Source of the DNA: Geothrix terrae
GTDB taxonomy: Bacteria > Acidobacteriota > Holophagae > Holophagales > Holophagaceae
DNA: 64,000 nt
Direction: 5' to 3'
Assembly (NCBI RefSeq): GCF_022808775.1
Contig: NZ_JAKZLA010000001.1
Location: 248,001 to 312,000 of the forward strand
How positions within the stretch are numbered: position 1 is the stretch's first letter; each line of letters opens with the position of its first letter. Made by a program: the position numbers and the translations under genes. Positions 53,001 to 61,311 of this stretch are shown here, piece after piece. The notes below the pieces were generated by a model. It saw only the letters and a list, made by a program, of their open reading frames with translations. It was not told the DNA's origin and did not search any database.

Positions 53001-54883
53001 GCTTCGAAAGGAAGGGCATGGGACTCACCCGAATCTTCCGCGCGACGGTTCTCGCGGCTTGCGCGTGGGTTGGCCTCCTGCAGGCCGGCCCCGCGGCCGT
53101 GCCCAGTGGTTCGGCTGGGGCGCCCGCGGCGACGGCCACCGAATCGGCCGTCGCCCTCAGCCATCGCGCGAACCATCTGTTCGAGGCCCTGTCGAAGGGG
53201 GATCCGGAAGCGGTGAGGGCCGCCCAGCTCGAAGTCGAGATGCTCCGCCGAACCTATTCCACGATGGATGTCACTCCGCTGGTGGAAGCCGCAGCCTTCT
53301 GGGCCCGGCAGAAAGGCCTGGCCGGTCGGCCGGACCTCGGGTTGGAGGCGCTCCAGGCCGTGGAGCGATGGGCGCCCGACCACCCCACGCTGCTCGGGAC
53401 CAGGATCGCGCTGATGCGCCAGCAGGGCCCTCGGGGATGGCTCTGGAGCTTCCCGGATCTCCTCCGCCTCACCCGCCAGCGCCTCGAGCAGCCCGCCCAC
53501 CGCTGGCTCTGGTTGCTGCAGCACCTGGGGATCCTGCGGTTGAGCGCCACGCTGCTGCTCTGGGGCTGGGCCCTCACCATGGGGCTGCGCTATCGCCACG
53601 TGCTCCGGCACATCTGGGAGGAGCCGCTCCAGCACAAGGGGATCAGCCCGGCCCTGTCCGCATTGATTGGAGCCATCATCCTCGCGGGGCCGGTGCTCCT
53701 GGGCCTGGATCCCCTGGTGGCCGCCCTGGTCTGGCTCTTCCTGCTGGCCCCCTTCCTGCTGCCCATCGAGGTGAAGGTCACCGTCTTCATCATGCTGTTC
53801 CAGCTGGTGCATCCCGTTCTGGCCGTCATGGAGCCTCTCGCGGCCCGCGACCCGGCGCCCAGCATCGAGACCCTTCAGCTGCAGCCCCATGTCCAGCCGA
53901 TCCCGGCGGAGGCCTTGAAGCTGCTGCCCCCTACCGATCAGGTATTCCTCAATGGCTGGGAACAGCTCCAGAACCAGCAGTGGAAGGAGGCCGAAGGGAC
54001 TTTCCAGGGCCTGGTGGGTCGCCATCCGGACCAGGCGGAAGTGCTGAACAACCTCGGCGTCGCCCGGTACCAGCTGGGAGATATCGCGGGTGCGGAGAAG
54101 ACGTTCCAGGAGGCGCAACGCGCCGGCACCCGGATGGAGATCCTCCTCAACCAGAGCGTCCTCGCCTTCAACCGGCTCGATACCGCGCTGGGAGCCTCCA
54201 AGCAGGACGAGGCCAAGGCAGCGGACCCCGAGGCCTATGCGAGTCTCATCGCCCTGAATGACGCCCGGAAGGATGTGCGGGCATACCCCATCCCCATGCC
54301 CGACACGGCCGCCCGCTCAGAGGCGCTCGCGGAAGCCGCCGGGACCCACAGCAAGGCGGGTCGTCTGCCCCTTTCCGAGCCCGCCTTCCTGGCAGCCCTC
54401 CTGCTGCCCCTCATCGGCATCTCGGCCTTCCTCCTGCGGGTCCGGAGGAGCCTCCGGCTGGCCCACCCGGGGCAGTGCATCCGTTGCGGGGAGCCCTACC
54501 ACACCACGGACAGTCCTGACCCCGACGTCTGCTCGAAGTGCCACCACCTCTTCGTCCTGCGGGACGGCCTCCATACGGAAAGCCGGCGGAAGAAGCTCGA
54601 CGAGGTGGCGGAACACCAGCGGAACACCCGTTGGATCCACAAGACCCTGATCGTCCTGCTGCCCGGCTGTGACCTGGCCTTCCTGGGGGAGACGCGGGAG
54701 GCCCTGATGGAGTTCATCCCCCTGTGCCTCGCCGCGGGCATGGTCCTCGCTACCGGGCGTTCGGTGCGGTACCCGGGGGAGGCCCTCCCCGATCCCACCT
54801 CCACATGGATGGCCCTCGGGGCGGTCCTGGTCGCCGTGTTCTACCTCCGTTCCTGGTTGAAGCTGATCCTGAGGAGGGCCTGA
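52997..54883 (+). CDS. TPR-containing integral membrane protein with zinc-ribbon-like motif
   Basis: 628 residues. A signal/anchor region (ATVLAACAWVGLLQAGPA) precedes an N-terminal helical part. Several membrane segments follow: about 175-195, 215-235, 238-265, then 470-485, 550-580 and 600-620. Between them lies a TPR segment (about 320-385: NGWEQLQNQQWKEAEGTFQG, LNNLGVARYQLGDIAGAEKT). A CIRCGEPYHTTDS...VCSKCHHLF pair of Cys-x2-Cys (about 495-520) suggests a zinc knuckle in a loop. No family recognised. Its company (DUF4388) hints at a two-partner envelope or motility-like module. Confidence 0.8.
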   Translation: MSFERKGMGLTRIFRATVLAACAWVGLLQAGPAAVPSGSAGAPAATATESAVALSHRANHLFEALSKGDPEAVRAAQLEVEMLRRTYSTMDVTPLVEAAAFWARQKGLAGRPDLGLEALQAVERWAPDHPTLLGTRIALMRQQGPRGWLWSFPDLLRLTRQRLEQPAHRWLWLLQHLGILRLSATLLLWGWALTMGLRYRHVLRHIWEEPLQHKGISPALSALIGAIILAGPVLLGLDPLVAALVWLFLLAPFLLPIEVKVTVFIMLFQLVHPVLAVMEPLAARDPAPSIETLQLQPHVQPIPAEALKLLPPTDQVFLNGWEQLQNQQWKEAEGTFQGLVGRHPDQAEVLNNLGVARYQLGDIAGAEKTFQEAQRAGTRMEILLNQSVLAFNRLDTALGASKQDEAKAADPEAYASLIALNDARKDVRAYPIPMPDTAARSEALAEAAGTHSKAGRLPLSEPAFLAALLLPLIGISAFLLRVRRSLRLAHPGQCIRCGEPYHTTDSPDPDVCSKCHHLFVLRDGLHTESRRKKLDEVAEHQRNTRWIHKTLIVLLPGCDLAFLGETREALMEFIPLCLAAGMVLATGRSVRYPGEALPDPTSTWMALGAVLVAVFYLRSWLKLILRRA

Positions 54884-54884
54884 G

Positions 54885-56045
54885 ATGGCGCTGGAAGGAT
54901 CCCTCCGGGACTTCGACCTCTTCTCCCTGTTCAACATGATCAAGATCCAGGGGAAGAACGGCACCCTGGTGCTATCCCAGGGGCAGGAGTTCGTCAAAGT
55001 CTTCTTCGAGAACGGCGAGATCGTCGGCTGCGACTCGAACCAGGTCCGCATGGAGGACCGCCTGGGCACCATGCTCGTGCGCCTGGGCCGGCTCACCGGC
55101 GAGGAGCTCCTGGGCATGGTCCAGGTCCAGCGGCAGACCCTCAAGCGCATGGGAACCCTGCTCCTCGAAAGCGGCAAGGTCACTCCCACGGACCTGCAGG
55201 ACGCGCTCTTCAACCAAGCCACCGCCATCCTCCACCGCACCTTCCGCTGGGTGGAGGGCGACTACCGATTCGATTCCTTCCTGCCGACGGACCTGGATCG
55301 GGAGCACTTCGTGCCGATCCCGGTGGACACCGTGCTGATGGAGGCCGCCCGCATCCAGGATGAGTGGCCCGAAGTGGAGCGTCGCCTGCCGGGGCTCGAC
55401 ACGCCCCTCGGGAAATCACCCAGGGCCCAGGCCCTCCACCTCGACATCGACCGCGAAGTGTCAGCGGTGCTGGATGGGAAGGGGCAGGTGCACGGGTCTT
55501 CGGGGCTCACCCATGAGCAGGAGATGGTCCTCTCCTATTTTGACCACCCCCAGAGCGCCCGGGAGATCACCCAGATCAGTCGCTACGAGGAACTGGATAC
55601 CTGCAAGGCCATCGCGGACCTCCTGGAGGCGGGCCTGCTGGAGACCAAATCGGGAGACACCGCGGTCAGGGTGGTCCGGCCGTGGGTGGAAGGCCACCCC
55701 GACCTGGCGCCCGAGGCCTGGGAGCCCAGCCCGCTCTTGTGGCCCCTGGTCGTGCTGGGATTCGTCATTCCCTTGGCGGTGTATGTGCCCAACCAGCGCG
55801 GCTCCGTGAACCTGGGGCTGGCCAGCCTCCAGCCGGTGGATGTCCGGGTCGTGCCGGAAGGGCCCACGCGCCTCCGGCATGAATGGGCGCTCCGCATGGC
55901 CGCTCCGAAGGGTGACGGTTCGGCGCTGGCGAAGCTGCTGGGGAGCTCCGTGGACGGGAAGAATCCCGTTCCCGACTTGACCAGCCTCCCCGACCCCATG
56001 GCCCCGGCCAAGGATCCCGACCCCACCCCGCGGCCCAAGCGATAA
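54885..56045 (+). CDS. DUF4388 (PATAN) domain protein
   Basis: 386 residues. The N-terminal DUF4388 domain (MALEGSLRDFDLFSLFNMIK, GTLVLSQGQEFVKVFFENGE) is found in two-component and motility-linked proteins of Myxococcota, Cyanobacteria and Acidobacteriota, where it mediates protein contacts. A second module (about 65-150, ELLGMVQVQRQTLKRMGTLL) is the usual partner helix set. A winged-helix-like segment (about 210-255) and one membrane segment (SPLLWPLVVLGFVIPLAVYV, about 285-304) follow, with a disordered Pro-rich end. It begins 1 base after the preceding stop. Target unknown. Confidence 0.87.
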   Translation: MALEGSLRDFDLFSLFNMIKIQGKNGTLVLSQGQEFVKVFFENGEIVGCDSNQVRMEDRLGTMLVRLGRLTGEELLGMVQVQRQTLKRMGTLLLESGKVTPTDLQDALFNQATAILHRTFRWVEGDYRFDSFLPTDLDREHFVPIPVDTVLMEAARIQDEWPEVERRLPGLDTPLGKSPRAQALHLDIDREVSAVLDGKGQVHGSSGLTHEQEMVLSYFDHPQSAREITQISRYEELDTCKAIADLLEAGLLETKSGDTAVRVVRPWVEGHPDLAPEAWEPSPLLWPLVVLGFVIPLAVYVPNQRGSVNLGLASLQPVDVRVVPEGPTRLRHEWALRMAAPKGDGSALAKLLGSSVDGKNPVPDLTSLPDPMAPAKDPDPTPRPKR

Positions 56046-56055
56046 AGGATTTCCG

Positions 56056-56643
56056 ATGTTTGTGCACCAGCGCCAGGGTTGCCTGGAGGTGATCTGCGGT
56101 CCCATGTTCTCGGGCAAGTCCGAGGAGCTGATCCGGCGCATCAAGCGGGCCATCATCGCCCGGCAGAAGGTCCAGGTCTTCAAGCCAGCCCTGGATGACC
56201 GCTATGACGTCTCCGCCATCGCCAGCCACAGCCAGCGCAAGCATGACGCCATCCCGGTGAAGGACAGCGTGGAGCTGGCACGTCACCTGGATCCGGAAGC
56301 CGAGGTGGTGGCCCTGGACGAGGTGCAGTTCATGGACGAGGGCCTCATCCCCATCATCGAGGATCTCGCCGACCGGGGCGTGCGCGTCATTGCCGGCGGC
56401 CTCGACCAGGACTCCAATGGCGAACCCTTCGGCATCATGCCCATCCTGCTGGCCAAGGCTGAGTACGTCACCAAGCTCCAGGCCATCTGCATGGTGTGCG
56501 GCGCGCTGGCCGGGCGCACCCAGCGCATGGTGCAAACCGGCGGCCAGGTGCTGGTGGGCGCCGCCGAGGCCTACGAGGCCCGCTGCCGTCACTGCCACGA
56601 GACCCCCCACGCCACCGGTCCGCGGATGCTCGAAGGGGAGTGA
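56056..56643 (+). CDS. tdk: Thymidine kinase
   Basis: 195 residues, type II thymidine kinase. P-loop EVICGPMFSGKSEELIRRIK (residues 12-31), VVALDEVQFMDEGLIPIIED, the lasso and substrate loop GGLDQDSNGEPFG, and zinc ligands in CMVCGALAGR and CRHCHE. It phosphorylates thymidine for DNA synthesis (salvage). It starts 10 bases after the DUF4388 gene. A small gap (180 bases) with an inverted repeat separates it from gcdH. Confidence 0.95.
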   Translation: MFVHQRQGCLEVICGPMFSGKSEELIRRIKRAIIARQKVQVFKPALDDRYDVSAIASHSQRKHDAIPVKDSVELARHLDPEAEVVALDEVQFMDEGLIPIIEDLADRGVRVIAGGLDQDSNGEPFGIMPILLAKAEYVTKLQAICMVCGALAGRTQRMVQTGGQVLVGAAEAYEARCRHCHETPHATGPRMLEGE

Positions 56644-56657
56644 CTGTTCTTGGAATA

Positions 56658-56672
56658 TTGACACTCCGTCAA
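56658..56672. promoter_or_regulatory. Candidate operator TTGAC-N5-GTCAA upstream of gcdH
   Basis: A perfect inverted repeat (TTGAC 56658-56662, GTCAA 56668-56672) lies 152 bases before the gcdH start. It overlaps a TTGACA sequence that could serve as a -35 box. The layout suits a TetR- or GntR-type repressor that answers to acyl-CoA, but the regulator is not in the window and no clear -10 follows. Confidence 0.35.
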
Positions 56673-56823
56673 AGCGATTCCTGCCGTGACAGGAAGCTGG
56701 GGTGTGGGGGCCGGTGCTCTGCTGCCTGGGTTTCAGGGGGGCGCTAAACTGGCCCCGGCGCGCTGCTGCAGCGTCGTTTTCCCACTCCCCGCCCGAGGCT
56801 TCAGGGCAATCCAGGAGGTTTCC

Positions 56824-58014
56824 ATGGCCGGCGCCTACGCCACGTTCACTCACATCACCGACTACATGGGCTTCGAGGGCCTGCTCACCGAGGAAGAACG
56901 GATGATCCGCGAGACCGCGCGGAAGTTCGTGAACGCCGAGGTGCTGCCCATCATCGAGAAGCACGCCCAGGAGCAGACCTTCCCCAAGCACCTCATCCCC
57001 AAGATGGGTGAGCTGGGCTTCTTCGGCCCCGCGCTGCCCGAGGAATACGGCTGCATGGGCGTGTCCAACGTGGCCTACGGCATCCTCATGTACGAGCTGG
57101 AGCGGGGCGATTCGGGCCTGCGATCCTTCGCGTCGGTGCAGGGCAGCCTCGTCATGTGGCCCATCTACGCCTACGGCAGCGAGGCGCAGAAAAAGCACTG
57201 GCTGCCCAAGCTGGCCACGGGAGAGAAGATCGGCTGCTTCGGCCTCACGGAGCCCGACTTCGGCTCCAACCCCGGCGGCATGCTCACCAAGGCCGTGCGC
57301 GAGCCCGGCGGCAAGTGGCGCATCAACGGCACCAAGATGTGGATCACCAATGGCACCGTGGCCGACGTGGCCGTGGTGTGGGCCCAGACCGAGGACGGCA
57401 TCCGCGGCTTCCTGGTGGAGAAGGGCACCCCCGGCTTCAGCGCCCCCGAGATGAAGGGCAAGTGGAGCCTGCGCGCCTCCACCACCTCCGAGCTCGTGCT
57501 CGAGGACGTGATCGTGGACGAGGAGACGTCCCTTCTCCCGAACGTGAAGGGTCTCAAGGGCCCCCTGGGCTGCCTCACCCAGGCTCGCTACGGCATCGCC
57601 TGGGGCGCCCTGGGTGCCGCGGACGCCTGCTACCAGTGCGCCCTGGACTATGCCAAGACCCGTATCCAGTTCGACAAACCCATCGCCAGCTACCAGCTCC
57701 AGCAAGAGAAGCTGGCCTGGATGGTCACCGAGATCACCAAGGGCCAGCTCCTGGTGTACCAGCTGGGTCGGCTGAAGGACGCCAAGACCTTCACGCCCGC
57801 CCAGGTTTCCATGGCCAAGATGAACAACGTGAACATCGCCTTGGAGGTCTGCCGCAAGGCCCGCACCATCCTCGGCGCCAACGGCATCCTCGACGAGTAC
57901 CCCGTCATGCGCCACATGGCCAACCTCGAGAGCGTCTACACCTACGAGGGCACGCACGACATGCACACCCTCATCATCGGGCAGGAGGTCACGGGGATTC
58001 CCGCCTACCGCTGA
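56824..58014 (+). CDS. gcdH: Glutaryl-CoA dehydrogenase-type acyl-CoA dehydrogenase
   Basis: 396 residues from ATG 56824 (AGGAGG, 5 bases of spacing). FAD enzyme of the acyl-CoA dehydrogenase family. RGDSGLRSFASVQGSLVMWP and the catalytic Glu in YEGTHDMHTLIIGQEVTG match GcdH, which oxidises and decarboxylates glutaryl-CoA to crotonyl-CoA in lysine, tryptophan and benzoate breakdown. FGLTEPDFGSNPGGM and RINGTKMWITNGTVAD are the flavin-side motifs. No electron-transfer flavoprotein gene is nearby. The last 56 bases including the stop recur downstream (58108-58163). Confidence 0.94.
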   Translation: MAGAYATFTHITDYMGFEGLLTEEERMIRETARKFVNAEVLPIIEKHAQEQTFPKHLIPKMGELGFFGPALPEEYGCMGVSNVAYGILMYELERGDSGLRSFASVQGSLVMWPIYAYGSEAQKKHWLPKLATGEKIGCFGLTEPDFGSNPGGMLTKAVREPGGKWRINGTKMWITNGTVADVAVVWAQTEDGIRGFLVEKGTPGFSAPEMKGKWSLRASTTSELVLEDVIVDEETSLLPNVKGLKGPLGCLTQARYGIAWGALGAADACYQCALDYAKTRIQFDKPIASYQLQQEKLAWMVTEITKGQLLVYQLGRLKDAKTFTPAQVSMAKMNNVNIALEVCRKARTILGANGILDEYPVMRHMANLESVYTYEGTHDMHTLIIGQEVTGIPAYR

Positions 58015-58163
58015 TTCGGGTGGCAGTCGTCCACCCGCGATCGGGCCCGCCGGATGGCGGGCCCTCCCGTTTCGGCCGTCTGTGGCGGCTTCGACGGAGC
58101 GGGGCCTCATGCACACCCTCATCATCGGGCAGGAGGTCACGGGGATTCCCGCTTACCGCTGAT
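57960..58163 (+). repeat. Duplicated 3' end of gcdH
   Basis: 57960-58015 (the final 18 codons of gcdH plus stop) and 58108-58163 are identical over 56 bases except one C-to-T change. The downstream copy reads the same last residues (MHTLIIGQEVTGIPAYR) and stop but has no start. Sequences on either side of the two copies differ. Each copy is followed by its own hairpin. This looks like a local duplication of a gene end rather than a functional second gene. Confidence 0.85.
58043..58064 (+). terminator. First hairpin after gcdH
   Basis: GGGCCCGCC-GGAT-GGCGGGCCC, a nine-base stem with a four-base loop, followed by TCCCGTTT. T-content after the stem is modest, so termination may be incomplete. 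Confidence 0.6.
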
Positions 58164-58180
58164 CGCCGTTCCCACCGCAG

Positions 58181-58204
58181 AAAATGGGCCGCATGGCCCG
58201 TTTT
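58181..58204 (+). terminator. Second terminator before the patatin gene
   Basis: AAAATGGGCC-GCAT-GGCCCGTTTT follows the duplicated gcdH end. It has a five-base GC stem extended by AAAA/TTTT, with one T-G mismatch. The patatin ATG is 18 bases further on. Confidence 0.65.
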
Positions 58205-58222
58205 CTACGCATAAAATGCCGG

Positions 58223-59191
58223 ATGCCCCAACCCTTCCGCATCCTCTCCATCGACGGCGGCGGCATCCGTGGCCTCATCCCAGCCCTGGTGCTGGCGGAG
58301 CTGGAGCGGCGGACCGGGCGGGCTGTGGCCGATTGTTTCGACCTCATCGCCGGCACCAGCACGGGCGGCATCTTGGCCCTGGGGCTCGCGGTGCCGGGGG
58401 AGGGTGGGCGGCCCCGCTACTCGGCCCAGGACCTGGCCGGCCTCTACCTGAAGGAGGGGGCCCGGATCTTCGACGAGAGCCTCTGGCGGCGCCTCACGAA
58501 CCCCATGGGCCTGCGGGCGGCGAAGTACCCGTCGGACGGCCTGGAGGGTGTGCTGGCGCAGTACTTCGGGGAAGCCCGCCTCAAGGAAGCCCTGGTGGAG
58601 GTTCTGGTGACGGCCTACGACCTCGAGAAGCGGGATGCCTTCTTCTATCGCCGCCGGAGGGCCCGCGCGGACGTCCGCTATGACGTGCCCATGCGCGTGG
58701 CGGCCCGCGGCACCAGCGCTGCGCCCACCTACTTCGAGCCCCTGCTGGTGTCCTGGCCCGGGGACCGGGACGTGCTGGTGGACGGCGGCGTCTTCGCCAA
58801 CAACCCGGCCATGTGCGCCTACGCGGAGGCCCGGCAGGGGCTGGGCGGGAGCGCCGAGGACATCCTGCTGGTGTCCCTCGGCACGGGCATCCACACCACG
58901 CCCTACCGCTACGAGGAGGCGAAGGGCTGGGGTGTGGCGGGCTGGGCCCGGCCCATCCTGGACGTCATCTTCGATGGCGTGGCGGACACCGTGGACTACC
59001 AGCTGCGCCAGCTCCTTCCTGCCGGCGCGGACGGCAGGCCGCGCTACCTCCGCTTCCAGACGGATCTCGACGCGGGCCTCAGTGAAATGGACGACACCAG
59101 CCCCGAGCATCTCGAAGGCCTGCAACGCGCGGCGGAGGCCATTCTCCACCGCCAGGCCCCGGCCTTCGAGGCACTAGTGGCGTCGCTGTGA
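58223..59191 (+). CDS. Patatin-like phospholipase
   Basis: 322 residues; ATG 58223 is chosen because the product then begins just before the first motif. Patatin fold: oxyanion loop SIDGGGIRGLIPALVLAELE (residues 9-28), nucleophile Ser in IAGTSTGGILALGL and catalytic Asp in VDGGVFANNPAMCAYAEA. This Ser-Asp dyad hydrolyses acyl chains from phospholipids. The length suits the compact CapV/ExoU-like cytosolic group. No cyclic-nucleotide synthase or other defence gene is beside it, so a CBASS role is not supported here. It ends one base before the convergent universal stress gene. Confidence 0.9.
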   Translation: MPQPFRILSIDGGGIRGLIPALVLAELERRTGRAVADCFDLIAGTSTGGILALGLAVPGEGGRPRYSAQDLAGLYLKEGARIFDESLWRRLTNPMGLRAAKYPSDGLEGVLAQYFGEARLKEALVEVLVTAYDLEKRDAFFYRRRRARADVRYDVPMRVAARGTSAAPTYFEPLLVSWPGDRDVLVDGGVFANNPAMCAYAEARQGLGGSAEDILLVSLGTGIHTTPYRYEEAKGWGVAGWARPILDVIFDGVADTVDYQLRQLLPAGADGRPRYLRFQTDLDAGLSEMDDTSPEHLEGLQRAAEAILHRQAPAFEALVASL

Positions 59192-59192
59192 G

Positions 59193-59621
59193 CTACCGAG
59201 CCTTCTCGGTGCGCACCACCAGCACGTCACAGGGCGCCAACCTCACCACCCGGGCCGCGGTGCTGCCGAACAGCAGCCGCTCCAGGGTGGAGTGACCCAC
59301 CTGGGCCACCACCAGCAGGGTCGTAGGATCCGCCGCGGACACCAGCTCCTCCGCGGGCCCGCCCCACTTCACGATGACCTCGGTCCCGCCAAAGGGCTTG
59401 ACCCAGGATTCAAGCTGCTCCCGGGCATGGTCCTCCATGCTTTTCAGCCAGGCGGGGTCGGGAAGGGCGATCTGGGCTTCGGGCAGCATGGGAGCGGGAG
59501 GCTGGAGCACGTGCATGGCCACCAGAGGCACGCCGCAACGGGATGCCCAGTTCCCGGCACGCTCCAGCGCCTGTCTCGAGGCTTCGGAGAAGTCCACACC
59601 CACCAGTACCCGCGTGATCAC
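59193..59621 (-). CDS. Universal stress protein (UspA family)
   Basis: 142 residues from GTG 59621, supported by GGAGG five bases upstream. Single Usp domain: ITRVLVGVDFSEASRQALER at the start, VPLVAMHVLQPPAP, and the nucleotide-binding end VVAQVGHSTLERLLFGSTAA with GHS..(9)..GS pattern. ATP-binding members respond to starvation or oxidative stress. It is alone on its strand, between the patatin gene and the pirin pair. Confidence 0.92.
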   Translation of the reverse strand: MITRVLVGVDFSEASRQALERAGNWASRCGVPLVAMHVLQPPAPMLPEAQIALPDPAWLKSMEDHAREQLESWVKPFGGTEVIVKWGGPAEELVSAADPTTLLVVAQVGHSTLERLLFGSTAARVVRLAPCDVLVVRTEKAR

Positions 59622-59692
59622 GGCGGCCTCCGTCGGATGCCCCAAAGATACGTCCAGGTCATCCATCGGTGCCGTTTTTTTTCAGGAGGGGG

Positions 59693-59720
59693 TTGAAATA
59701 CGAGTTTAAACATCTAAAAT
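59693..59720 (+). promoter_or_regulatory. Sigma-70-type promoter of the pirin pair
   Basis: TTGAAA (59693-59698) and TAAAAT (59715-59720) are 16 bases apart, in AT-rich sequence 17 bases before the first pirin ATG. It is one of the clearest promoter-like sequences in the window. Confidence 0.65.
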
Positions 59721-59736
59721 GGATCCAGGAGGCGCC

Positions 59737-60435
59737 ATGATCACGCTGCGACCAGCCGGAGCCAGGGGCCACTTCGATTTCGGATGGCTCGACACCCGCC
59801 ACACCTTCTCTTTCGGGGAGTACTTCGATCCCGAGCACACCCAGTTCCACGCCCTGCGCGTGCTGAACGAGGACCGCGTCCAACCTGGCAAAGGGTTCGG
59901 CACCCATGGCCACCGGGACATGGAGATCCTCACCTGGGTGCTCTCAGGGGCCCTGGAGCATCGCGACAGCCTGGGGACGCATGGCGTCATCCGGCCGGGT
60001 GAGGCCCAGGTCATGAGCGCCGGCACGGGCATCCGCCACAGCGAGTTCAACGCTTCGGCCTCGGAATCTGTGCACTTCCTCCAGATCTGGATCGTGCCCG
60101 AGCGCCAGGGCCTTGCCCCCCGCTACGACCAGGTGGCCTTCCCCGACTCCGAGCTGGGAAACCGCCTACGGCTCATCGCCAGTCCGGACGGGGCGGAGGG
60201 ATCCGTGAAGCTCTTCCAGGATGTGAAGGTCTTCGCGGCGCGCCTCGATCCCGGCCGCGAGGTCCAGGCCGCGGCACCAGTCGGGCGCGCCGGCTTCCTC
60301 CATGTGGCCAAGGGGACCGTGACGCTCAACGGTCTGGCCATGGGCGCCGGAGATGCGGCCCGCATCGAAGGGGAACCCTCCCTCACCGTGGCGGCCGGAT
60401 CGCCCGCCGAAGTCCTGTTCTTCGATCTCGCCTGA
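59737..60435 (+). CDS. Pirin family protein (YhhW-like)
   Basis: 232 residues from ATG 59737 (AGGAGG, 4 bases of spacing). Bicupin: the N-terminal cupin holds the metal ligands in KGFGTHGHRDMEILTWVLSG and GTGIRHSEFNASASESVHFL. GWLDTRHTFSFGEYFDPEHT is the family opening. Some members (YhhW) cleave quercetin with a bound metal; others are redox sensors. It precedes a second pirin by 9 bases. The RBS and promoter indicate strong expression. Confidence 0.93.
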   Translation: MITLRPAGARGHFDFGWLDTRHTFSFGEYFDPEHTQFHALRVLNEDRVQPGKGFGTHGHRDMEILTWVLSGALEHRDSLGTHGVIRPGEAQVMSAGTGIRHSEFNASASESVHFLQIWIVPERQGLAPRYDQVAFPDSELGNRLRLIASPDGAEGSVKLFQDVKVFAARLDPGREVQAAAPVGRAGFLHVAKGTVTLNGLAMGAGDAARIEGEPSLTVAAGSPAEVLFFDLA

Positions 60436-60444
60436 GGTTTCGCC

Positions 60445-61311
60445 ATGACCATCAAATCTGTCGCCACGCTCGTGCCCGGCCTCCCCACGGAGGATGGCAA
60501 CCGCGTTCCCCTCACCCGTCTCGTGCCCGGCCAGGGGCACCGGGGGGCCGATGCCTTCCGCGCCATGGACCCCTTCCTGCTCATGGACCACTTCGGTCCC
60601 ATGGTGCTGCCGCCGGGCACGGATGCGGGCTTCCCGCCCCATCCCCACAAGGGCTTCCAGACGCTGACCTACCTCATCCAGGGCGCCTTCCGGCACCGGG
60701 ACAGCACGGGCGGATCCGGCCTCCTGCGGCCGGGCGGCGCCCAGCTCATGAATGCGGGCTCGGGCATCGTCCACGAGGAGATGCCGGTGCCGGAGCACCT
60801 CGAGACCGGCGGTCCCATCGAGGGCGTGCAGCTCTGGATCAACCTGCCCAAGGCGGCCAAGGGATCCGCGCCCGGCTACACGGACCTCCAGCCGGAAGCC
60901 ATGCCCTGGCAGGCCCTCCCCGGTGGGCGCCTTCGCGTGCTGGCGGGCACCTGGGCCGGCGTGACGGGTCCGGCCCAGACCCCGGCGCGGATCGCCTACG
61001 CCCACCTGGAGCTGGAGGCCGGAGCCCGCTTCCAGCAGGCAATTCCCGAAGGATGGATCGCCGCCGTGGTGCCTCTGAGCGGAACGGTCCGCGTGGAGGG
61101 GACGGAGGCGCCCGCCGACACCGTGGCCCTGCTCGGCGAAGGGGACACCCTGGCCCTGGAGGCCGTGACCTCCGCCAGCCTCATGCTGCTGGCAGGGGAA
61201 CCCATCCGGGAACCCATCGCCCACTACGGCCCCTTCGTGATGAACACCCACGATGAGATCGAGCAGGCCATCCGGGACTACCAGGAGGGGCGCATGGGGC
61301 ACCTCGACTGA
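60445..61311 (+). CDS. Pirin family protein (longer, YhaK/PirA-like)
   Basis: 288 residues, the common bacterial pirin length. Metal ligands in the first cupin: FPPHPHKGFQTLTYLIQG and SGIVHEEMPVPEH. MDPFLLMDHFGPMVLPPGTD is the family start, and the end has LAGEPIREPIAHYGPFVMNT. Pirins act as quercetinase, as a redox-dependent transcription cofactor, or on pyruvate dehydrogenase, depending on species. It is clearly different in sequence from its neighbour, so the two are not a recent duplication. Its stop is directly against the stop of rarA (TGATCA). Confidence 0.93.
   Translation: MTIKSVATLVPGLPTEDGNRVPLTRLVPGQGHRGADAFRAMDPFLLMDHFGPMVLPPGTDAGFPPHPHKGFQTLTYLIQGAFRHRDSTGGSGLLRPGGAQLMNAGSGIVHEEMPVPEHLETGGPIEGVQLWINLPKAAKGSAPGYTDLQPEAMPWQALPGGRLRVLAGTWAGVTGPAQTPARIAYAHLELEAGARFQQAIPEGWIAAVVPLSGTVRVEGTEAPADTVALLGEGDTLALEAVTSASLMLLAGEPIREPIAHYGPFVMNTHDEIEQAIRDYQEGRMGHLD

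Noticed and set aside
55765-58140. 791-codon leftward frame opposite tdk and gcdH
   Set aside because: Spans three clear genes and intergenic DNA; antisense shadow.
58108-58163. Second, truncated acyl-CoA dehydrogenase gene
   Set aside because: Only the last 56 bases are copied, with no start or upstream coding sequence.
58223-59191. CBASS-type phospholipase effector
   Set aside because: No cyclic nucleotide synthase, Cap2/Cap3 or other defence gene adjoins it; neighbours are metabolic and stress genes.
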